Assembly: GCF_003795125.1 (NCBI RefSeq)
Contig: NZ_CP027783.1
Coordinates: 372,001 to 436,000 of the forward strand
Direction of reading: 5' to 3'
DNA length: 64,000 nt
Source: Tetragenococcus osmophilus
GTDB lineage: Bacteria; Bacillota; Bacilli; Lactobacillales; Enterococcaceae
Shown here: one piece after another, positions 36,078 through 45,518 of the stretch
Layout of the letters: each line of letters begins with the position of its first letter
Position numbering within the stretch: position 1 is the stretch's first letter
The notes under the pieces: model-generated
What the model saw: the letters and a program-made list of their open reading frames with translations, nothing else
What the model was told of the DNA's origin: nothing
Database searches by the model: none
Program-made: the position numbers and the translations under genes

Positions 36078-36140
36078 ATGAAAAAGTGTTTTAGGGTGTT
36101 TCGTTGGTATATTTATAATGTACCGATAAAAAGTGAATAA
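36078..36140 (+). CDS. possible 20-residue peptide
   Basis: An ATG at 36078 with AAAGGAG 7 bases upstream opens a 20-codon frame ending in TAA: MKKCFRVFRWYIYNVPIKSE. The peptide is basic with an aromatic core (FRVFRWYIY) and could associate with the membrane. It follows the GC-rich hairpin directly. I recognise no family. The good ribosome binding site is the main support; a chance frame cannot be excluded. Confidence 0.4.
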   Translation: MKKCFRVFRWYIYNVPIKSE

Positions 36141-36222
36141 ATTATGACATTTCTTTTTTTTAAATCTAAAAAAGAAATGAAAAAGATGTTTCGGGAGAAG
36201 GTAGTTATAATAATACAAAAAA

Positions 36223-37062
36223 TCAACTACTTTTATTCATTAAACGGTTAATATGCACACCCAAATAAGCAACTTCTTCTTCTGATATGGTTTTACCATA
36301 CATTTTAGTTAAATAGTCTTGAACTTTAATACCAATTTCCATTGCCGAAGGATATAGTGTCCACATTTGTTTGTACAACTCACTTCCACCCTCGTCATCC
36401 ATCAATTTTCCAGTATAAAATCGTTCCACAAAATATTTAACATGGGTAATAAAACGAAGATAATGTACTGAATCTTCATCAATTTCAGTTTGAATAGAGT
36501 ACCTAACCATATTTACAATACCGCCAATCATTTTAGCAGACGCCAAACTATCCGTTGAGTCACTTTCTGACTGGGCGTTAATAAGATGGAAAGCAACGTT
36601 AGCTGCTTCTTCTTGCGGGAGTGTTATGTCAAAATACTGATTAATCATCTCTACTGCTTGAGTACTAATAGCATATTCTTTCGGGTAATAATTTTTGATT
36701 TCCCAATATAAACGATTTGCGATGTTGATTCCTTTTTGATAACGGTCCAAGGCAAAATGAAGATGATCTGTTAAAGTGAGAAAAATATTATTATTTAATT
36801 TTGTATTTAAACGTTCTTCAGCTAATGCAACAATTTTTTTAGTCAGTTCAAAAAAAGCTAGCGGAATATCATCTATTAGTTCCAAAATATATTCATTTTT
36901 GCTTTCATTTAGAGGAATGAATATTTTATCAATATCATTTTCATCGAGTAATTCTTCTTTTTTACGAGAAAAACCAATGCCTTTTCCTAAAACGATCATT
37001 TCTGAACCATCTTTATCAGCCAACACAACACTAGAATTCAACACTTTCTTAATCGTTAGCAC
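36223..37062 (-). CDS. licT: LicT/BglG-type transcription antiterminator
   Basis: This 279-residue protein has an N-terminal RNA-binding CAT domain (LTIKKVLNSSVVLADKDG through LVLGKGIGFSRKK-like VLGKGIGFSRKKEE, residues 1-55) and two PTS regulation domains (about 70-165 and 175-275). Conserved His residues lie in TDHLHFALDR, EAANVAFHLINAQ, LRFITHVKYFVERF and LGVHINRL. It binds the RAT RNA in the operon leader and blocks the terminator when sugar is present and HPr phosphorylation is right. The start is a GTG at 37062 with AGGAGG. It is the last gene of PTS-glucosidase-licT, so it amplifies its own expression. Confidence 0.94.
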   Translation of the reverse strand: MLTIKKVLNSSVVLADKDGSEMIVLGKGIGFSRKKEELLDENDIDKIFIPLNESKNEYILELIDDIPLAFFELTKKIVALAEERLNTKLNNNIFLTLTDHLHFALDRYQKGINIANRLYWEIKNYYPKEYAISTQAVEMINQYFDITLPQEEAANVAFHLINAQSESDSTDSLASAKMIGGIVNMVRYSIQTEIDEDSVHYLRFITHVKYFVERFYTGKLMDDEGGSELYKQMWTLYPSAMEIGIKVQDYLTKMYGKTISEEEVAYLGVHINRLMNKSS

Positions 37063-37083
37063 TTCGACTCCTCCTAATAAATT

Positions 37084-38556
<1,473 letters not shown>

Positions 38557-38577
38557 CTATACCCTCTCCTTTTTCTA

Positions 38578-40434
38578 TTATCCTAGTTGACTCACTGTTA
38601 ATAATTGATCATCAAAAGATACATTTCCTTGGTTAACTGATGGTCTTACTTCAAAATTATTATTAGTTACCACACAGATCACAGTGGCTTCAAAACCACT
38701 ATTCTTAATTTTATCGATATCAAAGGTGATTAACTGCTGTCCCTGCTCTACATGGTCCCCTTGTTGAACATAAGACTGAAAACCTTCACCTTCCATTTTG
38801 ACGGTATCAACACCAATATGCAAAAGTAATTCAGCGCCATTATCTGTTTTTAAACCAAGCGCATGATTTGTCTCAAAAATCATGCTGATTTTCCCTGCTA
38901 CAGGTGCAGTCAGCTTGCCTTCTGTCGGTTCAACAGCAATTCCATCTCCAACTAAACCGCTGGAAAATACTTCATCATTAATCTTTGTTAAAGGTAAAAC
39001 TTCACCTTTAACAGGGCTTTCCAAAATAACATCTTTAGTTTCATCAATCACCGTAGCTTCCACTTCATCTTTTTCTTCGTCATCTACCTCATCCTTATAG
39101 AGGATAATAGCAGAAACAAAAGCGGCTACAAAAGAAATACCAAAGGCAACAAATGCCCACACAATATTCATTGCATTTTGTGGGTTAATAAACATTGTAA
39201 TACTAGCAAGCCCTGGTCCAACAACTGCAAATGCCTCGAGAACCATCATTCCGCTGAAAGAACCTCCAATAAGACTGGCTATAATCACGCTGTATAATAC
39301 CTTTTTGTGTAAAATTGTCACCCCGTATAAAGCAGGTTCTGTAATACCAAAAAGTGCAGAAATCCCTGCTGAAATAGCAGTAGGTCTTAATCTTTTATCC
39401 TTTGTTTTCAGCGCAACAGCAAAACAAGCCCCTGATTCAGCAATATTATGCGCTAAAGATGCTGGCATATATAATGATTCTTTCCCTAAAGAACTCATTG
39501 AACTAATCGCATATGGGATCATCGCTTTATGCATACCTGTAACTACCATAAATGGTAAAATTCCTGCTAGTACTCCGGTAGCAACCCAACCAAAATTGCT
39601 ATATAACCAAATGATAGCTGAAGAAAATAAAGTACCAAAGTTATAACCTAACGGACCTAAAACTACTAAAGAAATCGGTACTGTAATTAACAAACTCATC
39701 ATTGGAACAAAAAATACACGAATCGACTTTGGTGTAATCTTATTAAATCCTTTTTCCATCAATGCATAAAATAAAACAGTCAAAATAGCAGGAAAAACTT
39801 GTGAACTATAATCGATCTCTTGAATATTTATCGACAAAAAATTTGCATCGCCTGCAATTAATTCATTCATAGTTGGTAGCAACAAAGCTCCAACAGCAGA
39901 TATAGCGACAAGTGGATTGACTTTTAATTTATTTGCCGAGGTTACTGCAACTAAGATTGGTAAAAAATATAAAGGCGCTGTTCCTACATTATCTAAAATT
40001 TGATAAGTGGAGCTCCCATCATCCATAACGCCAATAGTTGCTAATAAAAGTAAAATAGATTTGAGAACACCACCGCCGGCAATGGCAGGAACTAATGGCT
40101 GAAATACGGCAATAATAAAGTCAAGAATAGTACTCCCTATACTTCTTTTTTGTGTAGGTCCGTTACCACTATTTTCATCTTCATTTGAAATATTTCCCAC
40201 AATATTATTCACTTCTTGATAAACTTCAATAACATCATTACCAATAATAATTTGATATTGAACATTTTTACGAACACCTAATACGCCATCAATTTTCTCC
40301 AATGCTGCACCATCGGCTTTATTATCATTTTTTAAGGTAATCCTTAACCGAGTTGAGCAATGATTTAAAAGCGAAATATTATCTTTTCCACCAAGCGCTG
40401 CAACAATTTCTTTTGCTGTTTGCTTATATTCCAT
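38578..40434 (-). CDS. bglP: beta-glucoside PTS enzyme IIBCA
   Basis: This 618-residue PTS permease has domain order B-C-A. The IIB domain at the N-terminus has phosphorylatable C26 (LLNHCSTRLRITLK). IIC occupies about residues 100-440 with many membrane helices (FQPLVPAIAGGGVLK, GMHKAMIPY, ALFGITEPALYG). IIA lies at the C-terminus with the active His in ELLLHIGVDTVKMEG. It imports and phosphorylates beta-glucosides. It is the first gene of the operon, behind a RAT/terminator leader and a cre-like site, so it is under both LicT antitermination and carbon catabolite control. Confidence 0.95.
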   Translation of the reverse strand: MEYKQTAKEIVAALGGKDNISLLNHCSTRLRITLKNDNKADGAALEKIDGVLGVRKNVQYQIIIGNDVIEVYQEVNNIVGNISNEDENSGNGPTQKRSIGSTILDFIIAVFQPLVPAIAGGGVLKSILLLLATIGVMDDGSSTYQILDNVGTAPLYFLPILVAVTSANKLKVNPLVAISAVGALLLPTMNELIAGDANFLSINIQEIDYSSQVFPAILTVLFYALMEKGFNKITPKSIRVFFVPMMSLLITVPISLVVLGPLGYNFGTLFSSAIIWLYSNFGWVATGVLAGILPFMVVTGMHKAMIPYAISSMSSLGKESLYMPASLAHNIAESGACFAVALKTKDKRLRPTAISAGISALFGITEPALYGVTILHKKVLYSVIIASLIGGSFSGMMVLEAFAVVGPGLASITMFINPQNAMNIVWAFVAFGISFVAAFVSAIILYKDEVDDEEKDEVEATVIDETKDVILESPVKGEVLPLTKINDEVFSSGLVGDGIAVEPTEGKLTAPVAGKISMIFETNHALGLKTDNGAELLLHIGVDTVKMEGEGFQSYVQQGDHVEQGQQLITFDIDKIKNSGFEATVICVVTNNNFEVRPSVNQGNVSFDDQLLTVSQLG

Positions 40435-40473
40435 AAGACACCCTCCAATTTAATTATGTTTTATTAGTTAAAT

Positions 40474-40530
40474 AAAAAAGGCAGAACCAAATACACTAGG
40501 AATAGTCTTCCTAACATAAAAGGTCCTGCC
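40474..40530 (-). terminator. leader terminator of the bgl operon
   Basis: On the minus strand GGCAGGACC (40530-40522) pairs with GGTTCTGCC (40488-40480), followed by six T. The 5' arm is part of the RAT element, so the two structures exclude each other. Confidence 0.88.
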
Positions 40531-40550
40531 TGCACTACCAGTCACATGCC
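40522..40550 (-). promoter_or_regulatory. RAT antiterminator element for LicT
   Basis: The 29-nt minus-strand sequence starts GGCATGTGACTG, has a five-base loop GGTAG, then TGCAGGCAGGACC. It agrees with the BglG/LicT consensus (GG-n4-ACTG … GCAGGC-n3-ACC) in length and at the conserved positions. It overlaps the 5' arm of the leader terminator. LicT encoded by the same operon is the expected ligand. Confidence 0.9.
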
Positions 40551-40584
40551 TGTATTAACTGTTTCTAAATTAACACATCTTATA

Positions 40585-40598
40585 TGGAAACGCAAACA
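40585..40598. promoter_or_regulatory. cre-like site upstream of the bgl leader
   Basis: TGGAAACGCAAACA matches most of the CcpA consensus (TGWNANCGNTNWCA), missing two fixed positions. It lies 35 bp before the RAT element, in the presumed promoter. Confidence 0.5.
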
Positions 40599-40716
40599 CA
40601 TTTTTAATTCCCTTGCAAGTAAAAATATATTGGAACTAACCCTACTTAAATAGCTCTTTCCTCCCTTAATAAAAAAATCGTGAAAAATCGATAAAATTCA
40701 GGTAGGATTAGTACAA

Positions 40717-40739
40717 CGCATAAGTCACCATTTTATGCG
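40717..40739. promoter_or_regulatory. palindrome before the DUF969-DUF979-pcp operon
   Basis: CGCATAA, nine bases, then TTATGCG: a perfect 7-bp inverted repeat ending 25 bp before the first start codon. It could be an operator or a 5' hairpin of the mRNA. Confidence 0.5.
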
Positions 40740-40763
40740 AAACTTTTTAAGGAGGCTCTTATT

Positions 40764-41462
40764 TTGGAGTGGATGAAATTAATTGGTATCTTCATTATTT
40801 TAATAGGATTTTTATTTAAATTTGATACGATTGCAGTTGTCGTTCTTGCTGCTCTTGCGACAGCTTTGGTCTCAGGTATATCAATCATGGACTTTTTAGA
40901 AGCGTTTGGCCAAGCGTTTGTTGACAATCGACTAGTCACAATTTTTCTATTAACTTTGCCGATGATCGGCCTTTCTGAACGTTTTGGACTACGCCAACAA
41001 GCCGTCATTCTAATCAAAAAAATAAAAGGAATGACACCCGGGAAGTTTTTAACCCTGTATACAGCTATTCGCGAAATTGCTGGCCTCTTGGGAATTCGGA
41101 TTTCAGGGCACCCGCAATTTGTACGGCCTATTGTCAATCCGATGACGCAAGCAGCGGCTAAAACGAATTATGGTAAAATTTCGGAAAAAGATTATGAAGA
41201 GTTAAAAGCGCGTGCGGCAGCGAATGAAAATTATGCGAATTTTTATGGACAAAATACTTTTGTCGCAGCCTCTGGAGTTTTATTGATTGCTGGAACTTTA
41301 CGAGATTTAAACTATGACGTCTCCGAAGCTAGCATTGTTCAATACTCTCTAATTATTGCAGTCATTGCACTTGTTTTGGCTGCTATTTCGAACATGTTAT
41401 TTGATCGTAAATTAGCTAAAAAATATAGCCCAACAAAGGATGGTGAAACAAACGATGACTGA
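40764..41462 (+). CDS. DUF969 membrane protein (transporter half)
   Basis: This 232-residue protein has about five to six hydrophobic segments and DUF969 signatures such as FLEAFGQAFVDNRLVTIFLLTLPMIGLSERFGLRQQA and GLRISGHPQFVRPIVNPM-like LGIRISGHPQFVRPIVNPMTQAA. The start is a TTG at 40764 with AAGGAGG 8 bases upstream; the next ATG (40773) is too far from the site. DUF969 and DUF979 proteins occur as pairs next to pyrrolidone-carboxylate peptidase in Firmicutes and probably form a two-part carrier related to the ion-transporter superfamily. A pyroglutamyl peptide or 5-oxoproline as substrate is inferred from the partner gene. Confidence 0.85.
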   Translation: MEWMKLIGIFIILIGFLFKFDTIAVVVLAALATALVSGISIMDFLEAFGQAFVDNRLVTIFLLTLPMIGLSERFGLRQQAVILIKKIKGMTPGKFLTLYTAIREIAGLLGIRISGHPQFVRPIVNPMTQAAAKTNYGKISEKDYEELKARAAANENYANFYGQNTFVAASGVLLIAGTLRDLNYDVSEASIVQYSLIIAVIALVLAAISNMLFDRKLAKKYSPTKDGETNDD

Positions 41463-42375
41463 GACAATTGATAACATCCTTGAATTATTTTATATTTTAA
41501 TTGGTATTTTATGCGCGCTGACTTCGATTCGTTCGTTTAGAGACTCTACGAATTCGGCTCGAATTGGCACTGGCTTATTTTGGCTATTATTAGGCATTAT
41601 CTTTGCTTTTGGAAATTTTCTTCCGTATGCCGCTTCTGGTATTATGCTAGTCATCATCGGCTTTCTTACATTATTTAAGCAAGTAAAAATCGGTAATATC
41701 GCAAAATTAAATGACGAGCAAGGAGAAAAAGCCGCTAAACGAATTGGTAGTTGGATTTTCTTTCCTTCTATTGTATTAGCTTTAACGGCAGTAGGTGTTT
41801 CCTATACTGTTTTAGGAGGACAAGTAGGAATTGGTGTTGCCTCCATCGTAGCATTAATCGTAGCTGTACTTATTACTTCGGCTAAACCTAAAACTATTCT
41901 AGATGATACGGATCGTATGTTTCAGTCTGTCGGAACAACTGGTATCTTACCTCAATTGTTAGCTGCTTTAGGTGTAATTTTCAACCTAGCAGGCGTGGGA
42001 GAAGTCATATCTGATGCCATTGCAAATATTATCCCTGTTGGAAATCAGTTCCTTGGCGTCGTCGCTTATTGCTTAGGAATGGTCTTATTTACCATGGCGA
42101 TGGGAAATGCTTTTGCTGCATTTACTGTCATCACAGCAGGCATCGGTATTCCTTTTGTTATCGCACAAGGGGGCGATCCAGTGGTTGCTGGTAGTTTAGC
42201 AATGACCGCCGGATTTTGTGGCACTTTATTAACCCCTATGGGCGCAAACTTCAATGCCCTGCCCGTTGCGCTGTTAGAAATGAAAGACACAAATGGCGTC
42301 ATCAAAGCACAGGTTCCTATGGCATTAATTATGATTGTGGTGCACATTGTCTTAATGTATGTATTAGCTTTTTAA
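41455..42375 (+). CDS. DUF979 membrane protein (transporter half)
   Basis: This protein of about 306 residues has roughly nine hydrophobic segments, with GMVLFTMAMGNAFAAFTVITAGIGIPF and GSLAMTAGFCGTLLTPMGANFNALPVALLEM in the C-terminal half. The open frame begins at 41440, but that ATG sits on its own ribosome binding site; the ATG at 41455 has GGTGA 8 bases upstream and overlaps the DUF969 stop (ATGACTGA), implying coupled translation. It pairs with the DUF969 protein; together they likely form one transporter serving the downstream peptidase. Confidence 0.85.
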   Translation: MTETIDNILELFYILIGILCALTSIRSFRDSTNSARIGTGLFWLLLGIIFAFGNFLPYAASGIMLVIIGFLTLFKQVKIGNIAKLNDEQGEKAAKRIGSWIFFPSIVLALTAVGVSYTVLGGQVGIGVASIVALIVAVLITSAKPKTILDDTDRMFQSVGTTGILPQLLAALGVIFNLAGVGEVISDAIANIIPVGNQFLGVVAYCLGMVLFTMAMGNAFAAFTVITAGIGIPFVIAQGGDPVVAGSLAMTAGFCGTLLTPMGANFNALPVALLEMKDTNGVIKAQVPMALIMIVVHIVLMYVLAF

Positions 42376-42421
42376 ATAAAGAAACTGAGAAAAACCACTC
42401 AAGAAAGAAGGAAGAAACAAT

Positions 42422-43069
42422 ATGAAAATTTTAGTTACGGGATTCGATCCATTTGGCGGAGAAAAAATAAATCCTGCTTGGGAAGCAGTAAAAAAACTTC
42501 CTAACACAATTAAGGATGCTGAAATTGTTAAAGAAGAAATTCCAACAGTTTACGGTAAGTCAGCAGATGTTTGTAAAAAGGCTATCCAAAAACACCAACC
42601 AGATGTTGTTTTAAATATTGGCCAAGCCGGCGGGCGTTTCACTATTACCCCAGAAAGAGTGGCTATCAATGTAGATGACGCGCGTATTCCTGATAATGAA
42701 GGTAACCAACCAATTGACCAAGTGATCCAATCCGATGGACAAGCGGCTTATTTCACACAATTACCCGTAAAAGCTATGGTTAAAAATGTTAAAGACAACG
42801 GCTTTCCAACAGCAGTCTCAAATTCAGCTGGAACCTTTGTCTGCAACCATATCATGTACCAAGTACAATATATGATTGATAAAGAATTCCCCAATATGAA
42901 AGGCGGCTTTATTCACGTGCCTTTCATTGCAGAACAAGTGGTTGATAAACCTAACCAACCTTTTATGAATATTTCTGATATGGCCTTCTGTATTGAAAAA
43001 GGTCTTGAAGCGATTGTTGATTTTGAAGGTAAAGAAGATTTAAAAACCGTTGGCGGAAAAACACATTAA
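42422..43069 (+). CDS. pcp: pyrrolidone-carboxylate peptidase
   Basis: This 215-residue C15 cysteine peptidase removes N-terminal pyroglutamate from peptides. Motifs are [37 protein letters not shown] (catalytic Glu), [16 protein letters not shown] (nucleophile Cys) and [11 protein letters not shown] (catalytic His). AAGGAAG precedes the ATG. It is the third gene after DUF969-DUF979 and is followed by a strong terminator. The operon looks like a uptake-and-cleavage module for pyroglutamyl peptides. Confidence 0.96.
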   Translation: MKILVTGFDPFGGEKINPAWEAVKKLPNTIKDAEIVKEEIPTVYGKSADVCKKAIQKHQPDVVLNIGQAGGRFTITPERVAINVDDARIPDNEGNQPIDQVIQSDGQAAYFTQLPVKAMVKNVKDNGFPTAVSNSAGTFVCNHIMYQVQYMIDKEFPNMKGGFIHVPFIAEQVVDKPNQPFMNISDMAFCIEKGLEAIVDFEGKEDLKTVGGKTH

Positions 43070-43080
43070 TCTTTAATAAA

Positions 43081-43127
43081 ATACCGAAGACAAGCATCAC
43101 AAATAGTGCTTGTCTTCGGTATTTTTA
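43081..43127 (+). terminator. terminator after pcp
   Basis: ATACCGAAGACAAGC pairs perfectly with GCTTGTCTTCGGTAT around a 12-base loop, followed by five T. Confidence 0.9.
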
Positions 43128-43183
43128 TTAATTATCAGTAAAATCTGTAAGACTATCCAATAATGGATATAATTAAGCTGAGC

Positions 43184-43417
43184 TATGTCCTGAAAAAAGT
43201 CTCAGTACATAAGTCCGTCTGACTTATGGCCTGAAATTTCGCTCAGGACATGATTTATTGTTAGTTATGTACTGAAATCGTGTTCAGTACATAGATCCAC
43301 TACTTTTTTCGTAAAATTCGAGTTTTTAGAACATAAGTCTGCTAAAGTTATGACCTGAGTTTATTTTCAGTGCATAAATCAAGCATTTCTATGTACTGAG
43401 TTGGTTTTCAGGACATA
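43184..43417. repeat. tandem array of 28-bp palindromes with 41-bp period
   Basis: Five 28-bp units lie at 43184, 43225, 43266, 43349 and 43390. Each reads TATG-(T/G/A)-(C/A)-CTGA, eight bases, TCAG-(T/G)-(A/G)-CAT-(A/G), an inverted repeat. The starts are 41 bp apart; the double gap at 43266-43349 holds a decayed sixth unit (AGAACATAAG at 43328-43337 is its right arm). The 13-bp spacers are unrelated. Arms vary but pairs change together in part (CTGA/TCAG is constant). It lies between the pcp terminator and a toxin-antitoxin operon, outside any gene. Confidence 0.85.
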
Positions 43418-43491
43418 GGTTCTCGATATTTTTACCCTATTCAACTTTTTTCAAGTTTATTCTATCTGTTTATGCTCAAGTAACTTCTTTA

Positions 43492-43758
43492 TTAATCATA
43501 AACATTTTTCCTATGCCCAACTTGAACAACAAGCACAACCAATTGGCTGCCTTCTATTTCAACTATAACGCGATATTTGCCAATTTTATACCGCCATTGT
43601 CCAGACCGATTAGCAGTTAGATCTTTGCCAAATTTGCGAGGATCGTCAATTCCATCAATATTTTGATATAACCAACGAGTAATTAAGGTAGCTTGGTATT
43701 TATCCATCTTTCGAAATTGTTTTTGCACTTCAGACGTAAAGACTAAGCGATAGCTCAT
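43492..43758 (-). CDS. RelE/ParE-family toxin
   Basis: This 88-residue protein matches RelE-type mRNA interferases: SYRLVFTSEVQKQFRKMDKY, DDPRKFGKDLTANRSGQWRYKIGKYRVIVEI and VVQVGHRKNVYD. The central GxWRYxxGxYR and the C-terminal GHRxxVY are typical of RelE/StbE toxins, in which basic residues cut ribosome-bound mRNA. It overlaps the antitoxin gene by 4 bp and lacks its own promoter. Length is normal, so it is probably functional. Confidence 0.9.
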   Translation of the reverse strand: MSYRLVFTSEVQKQFRKMDKYQATLITRWLYQNIDGIDDPRKFGKDLTANRSGQWRYKIGKYRVIVEIEGSQLVVLVVQVGHRKNVYD

Positions 43759-43985
43759 TCTAAACCTCCAAATTCAGTGAGGATTTCATCCATGGATACC
43801 GTTTGTTTCCCATTTTCTAACCAACGTTTATATGCGATATCAGCCGTTTGACAGTCATACTCATCTTCTAATTGTTCCATCGAATATGTTTTTAATAGAT
43901 CGGACAAAGAAATTCCATAGAAATTAGCCATATAATCCAACCATTCTTTTTCCGCGTCGCTCACACGTACTGTGATCATAGCCAT
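43755..43985 (-). CDS. RelB-type antitoxin (ribbon-helix-helix)
   Basis: This 76-residue protein begins MAMITVRVSDAEKEWLDYMANFYGISLSDLLKTYSMEQLEDEYD, a ribbon-helix-helix DNA-binding domain, and has an acidic C-terminus (SMDEILTEFGGLE) that should wrap the toxin. GGAGGTGG precedes the ATG. It is first in the operon, as usual for RelBE pairs, and an extended palindrome sits right before its start, the likely autorepression site. Confidence 0.88.
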   Translation of the reverse strand: MAMITVRVSDAEKEWLDYMANFYGISLSDLLKTYSMEQLEDEYDCQTADIAYKRWLENGKQTVSMDEILTEFGGLE

Positions 43986-44000
43986 AACGATGCCACCTCC

Positions 44001-44025
44001 GTTTGTATTACGTTGTAATACAAAC
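44001..44025. promoter_or_regulatory. toxin-antitoxin operator palindrome
   Basis: GTTTGTATTAC, three bases, GTAATACAAAC: a perfect 11-bp inverted repeat 15 bp upstream of the antitoxin start. RelB-type antitoxins repress their promoters by binding such sites. Confidence 0.75.
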
Positions 44026-44160
44026 GAAAAGAATTGTCATTCAATACAGTATGATATCAATAAACACACTACAAACAAAAAACGATCGATAAAACTTTTG
44101 CAGTGATAGTGGACCTAATTTGAGCCAACTCCACCACTATGCTAAACTATAAATAAGTAA

Positions 44161-44174
44161 AGCAAGCGCTTACT
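44161..44174 (+). promoter_or_regulatory. cre-like site before the LDH2-family gene
   Basis: AGCAAGCGCTTACT carries the AAGCGCTTAC core of CcpA sites and departs only at outer positions. It lies 57 bp before the ribosome binding region of the gene at 44231. Confidence 0.5.
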
Positions 44175-44230
44175 ACTTTATTTCTATTTAATTAATGTAA
44201 ATAAAACAATAAATTTAGGAGGAATTTTGC

Positions 44231-45337
44231 ATGACAAGTTTTATAGAATGGGATTTTTTAACAGATTTCATTGAAAAGGCTTTTACTGCTTACGGAGTAC
44301 CTCAAGAAGATGCAAAGATTTGTACGGATATTTTACTTCAGGCGGATAAAAAAGGGATCGAAAGTCATGGAGTCAATCGTTTTAAACCTATTTACATCGA
44401 CCGAATCAAAGAAGGTATTCAAAACCCGGTGACTGAGTTTGAAGTTGTACGCGAAACACCTACGACCGCTGTTGTGGATGGACACGACGGAATGGGTCAA
44501 GTGATTGGTCAAAAATCTATGCAAATGGCAATTGATAAGGCAAAAGAATATGGTATGGGCATGGTGGTTGCAAGAAATTCCACTCACTACGGGATCGCAG
44601 GTTATTATACTGATATGGCCGCAGGTGCTGGATGCATTGGCATGAGCGGAACTAACGCCCGACCTTCTATCGCTCCTACATTTAGTGTGGAAAATAAATT
44701 AGGTACCAATCCTCTGACGGTTAGCTTCCCGACTGATGAAGAATTTCCTTTTTCACTAGACTGTGCTACGTCCATTATCCAAAGGGGAAAAATTGAATTA
44801 TATGAACGTCAAGAAAAAAATACGCCAGCTGGTGCTGTTATTGGCCGCGATGGTTCTGCGATGACGGATTCTCCTGAAATTTTAAAGGCCCTTCAAACAG
44901 GAAAAGCTGCTTTAGCGCCTCTAGGAGGGATAGGTGAAAAACTTTCCGGATATAAAGGTTATGGTTATGCCACTATTGTCGAAGTACTTTCTGCTGCTTT
45001 ACAACAAGGGAATTTCTTAAGTATGTTATCAGGTATTGGTGAAAATGGGGAGAAAACAAAATATCATCTAGGACATTTCTTCATTGCTATTGATACAGAA
45101 GCTTTTATGGGACTAAAAAGCTTTAAGAAAACAGCAGGTGATATTCTTCGTGAACTACGTGCTGCAGAAAAAGAACCAGACGCAGACCGTATTTATACTC
45201 CTGGAGAAAAAGAATACTTAGTTTGGCAAGCTCGAGAAAAAACAGGCTTACCCGTTGAAGAGTCTGTCCAAGAAGAACTAATGAAAATTCGCGACGAAGC
45301 TGGATTAACAGATTATCGTTTTTCATTTGAAGAATAA
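44231..45337 (+). CDS. LDH2-family NAD(P)-dependent 2-hydroxyacid dehydrogenase
   Basis: This 368-residue protein is in the malate/L-lactate/ureidoglycolate dehydrogenase family: DKKGIESHGVNRFKPIY, ARNSTHYGIAGYYTDMA, KLGTNPLTVSFP, FSLDCATSIIQRGKIE and KLSGYKGYGYATIVEVLSAALQQG. It is only distantly related to the two AllD proteins in this window, with IESHGVNRF against VHSHGAVRV. So it probably acts on malate, lactate or another 2-hydroxy acid. GGAGG lies before the ATG and a cre-like site upstream. A Nramp-like transporter follows 181 bp later with no clear terminator between, so the two may be co-transcribed. Confidence 0.85.
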   Translation: MTSFIEWDFLTDFIEKAFTAYGVPQEDAKICTDILLQADKKGIESHGVNRFKPIYIDRIKEGIQNPVTEFEVVRETPTTAVVDGHDGMGQVIGQKSMQMAIDKAKEYGMGMVVARNSTHYGIAGYYTDMAAGAGCIGMSGTNARPSIAPTFSVENKLGTNPLTVSFPTDEEFPFSLDCATSIIQRGKIELYERQEKNTPAGAVIGRDGSAMTDSPEILKALQTGKAALAPLGGIGEKLSGYKGYGYATIVEVLSAALQQGNFLSMLSGIGENGEKTKYHLGHFFIAIDTEAFMGLKSFKKTAGDILRELRAAEKEPDADRIYTPGEKEYLVWQAREKTGLPVEESVQEELMKIRDEAGLTDYRFSFEE

Positions 45338-45518
45338 GAAGACCAATATAAGAAACGATTTTACTTTAATGAAGGCAAACAATAGATTTCCTGAAAAACT
45401 AAAAACAAATTTAAATGTACTATTTCTAAAAAAATGTATATAATCATTATTACTAAGAAATAATTTTTAAAAAAGTTCGAATGAGGTATTTAAACGTAGT
45501 TTTTGGGGGAGATTAGAG

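Noticed and set aside
43184-43417. CRISPR array
   Set aside because: Repeats are palindromic and variable, spacers are only 13 bp, and no cas gene is present.
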